From the NCBI GenBank assembly GCA_947594085.1, contig CANQEB010000005.1, forward strand, positions 1-23,183: a stretch of DNA of 23,183 nt, given 5' to 3'. The notes below the pieces were generated by a model, which was not told the DNA's origin, made no database searches, and worked only from the letters and a program-made list of their open reading frames with translations. The translations under genes and the position numbers were made by a program. Numbering within the stretch: position 1 is the stretch's first letter; each line of letters begins with the position of its first letter. This DNA is from an uncultured Lachnospiraceae bacterium (GTDB lineage Bacteria; Bacillota; Clostridia; Lachnospirales; Lachnospiraceae). This document shows, in pieces, positions 23,127 through 23,183 of this stretch.

Positions 23127-23152
23127 GCAGTGTCCTCAAACCTTGCATGGAG
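23121..23152. repeat. 9-bp inverted repeat over the small-ORF start
   Basis: CTCCATGCA (23121-23129) and TGCATGGAG (23144-23152) are perfect inverted repeats with a 14-base loop. In minus-strand RNA this hairpin would hold the GAGG site in its loop and the ATG in its 3' arm, suggesting structure-controlled initiation. Confidence 0.5.
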
Positions 23153-23183
23153 TGTAAGCAATGATCAACAGCACCTCTGTAAT
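23136..23183 (-). CDS. possible C-terminal end of an upstream gene (edge fragment)
   Basis: From the right edge a minus-strand frame reads 15 codons (ITEVLLIIAYTPCKV) to TGA at 23138-23136. It may be the tail of a gene outside the window, or simply an open stretch. Nothing further can be said. Confidence 0.2.
   Translation of the reverse strand: MTEVLLIIAYTPCKV

Noticed and set aside
1..23183. tRNA, rRNA, CRISPR array, insertion sequence
   Set aside because: None of their sequence hallmarks was found on reading through; no transposase-like protein is encoded.

Overview
This window looks like a chromosomal segment of a Gram-positive Clostridia member, probably Lachnospiraceae-like. I infer this from strong AGGAGG-type ribosome binding sites, occasional GTG starts, roughly even GC content and the gene families present. 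No database search was possible.

Region 1 (about 1-14980, all minus strand) is one long type VII secretion (T7SSb/WXG100) operon. It reads leftward from a candidate promoter at 14952-14979. The order is: an EssC/YukBA-type FHA-FtsK/SpoIIIE ATPase; an EsaB/YukD ubiquitin-like protein; an unrecognised 168-aa protein; four WXG100-superfamily proteins, the last a long 334-aa one; two small DUF4176-like proteins; a PP2C phosphatase; a Ser/Thr kinase fused to Hsp70-like and GrpE-like domains; an unrecognised 165-aa protein; a kinase with a Thr/Gly-rich linker and four membrane segments; and a third kinase cut by the window edge. Genes abut, overlap, or lie within about 100 bases of each other. EssA, EssB/YukC and EsaA are not visible here. 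The layout suggests a secretion machine whose FHA-bearing motor is tied to reversible Thr phosphorylation.

The most striking element is the 943-aa kinase-Hsp70-GrpE polypeptide. Its Hsp70 part keeps the fold landmarks and a substrate-binding beta domain but has lost the ATPase residues, and a GrpE C-terminal domain is fused directly after it. Just downstream, 30 codons of a fourth kinase N-terminus survive as a relic, with its ribosome binding site, in front of the 165-aa gene.

Region 2 (about 14980-18230) holds a von Willebrand factor A (VWA) protein and a macro-domain protein with a C-terminal helix-turn-helix-like region, both on the minus strand and separated by strong terminator hairpins. 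A divergently transcribed, membrane-anchored SGNH hydrolase follows. It ends in a convergent intergenic region with two related hairpin repeats.

Region 3 (about 18228-23183, minus strand) carries an MFS transporter, an intrinsic terminator, then a possible corA-like / fic / hemW unit. Upstream of the MFS gene is a 29-codon ORF with a good ribosome binding site, its start lying in a hairpin. No rRNA, tRNA, CRISPR array or insertion sequence was seen.
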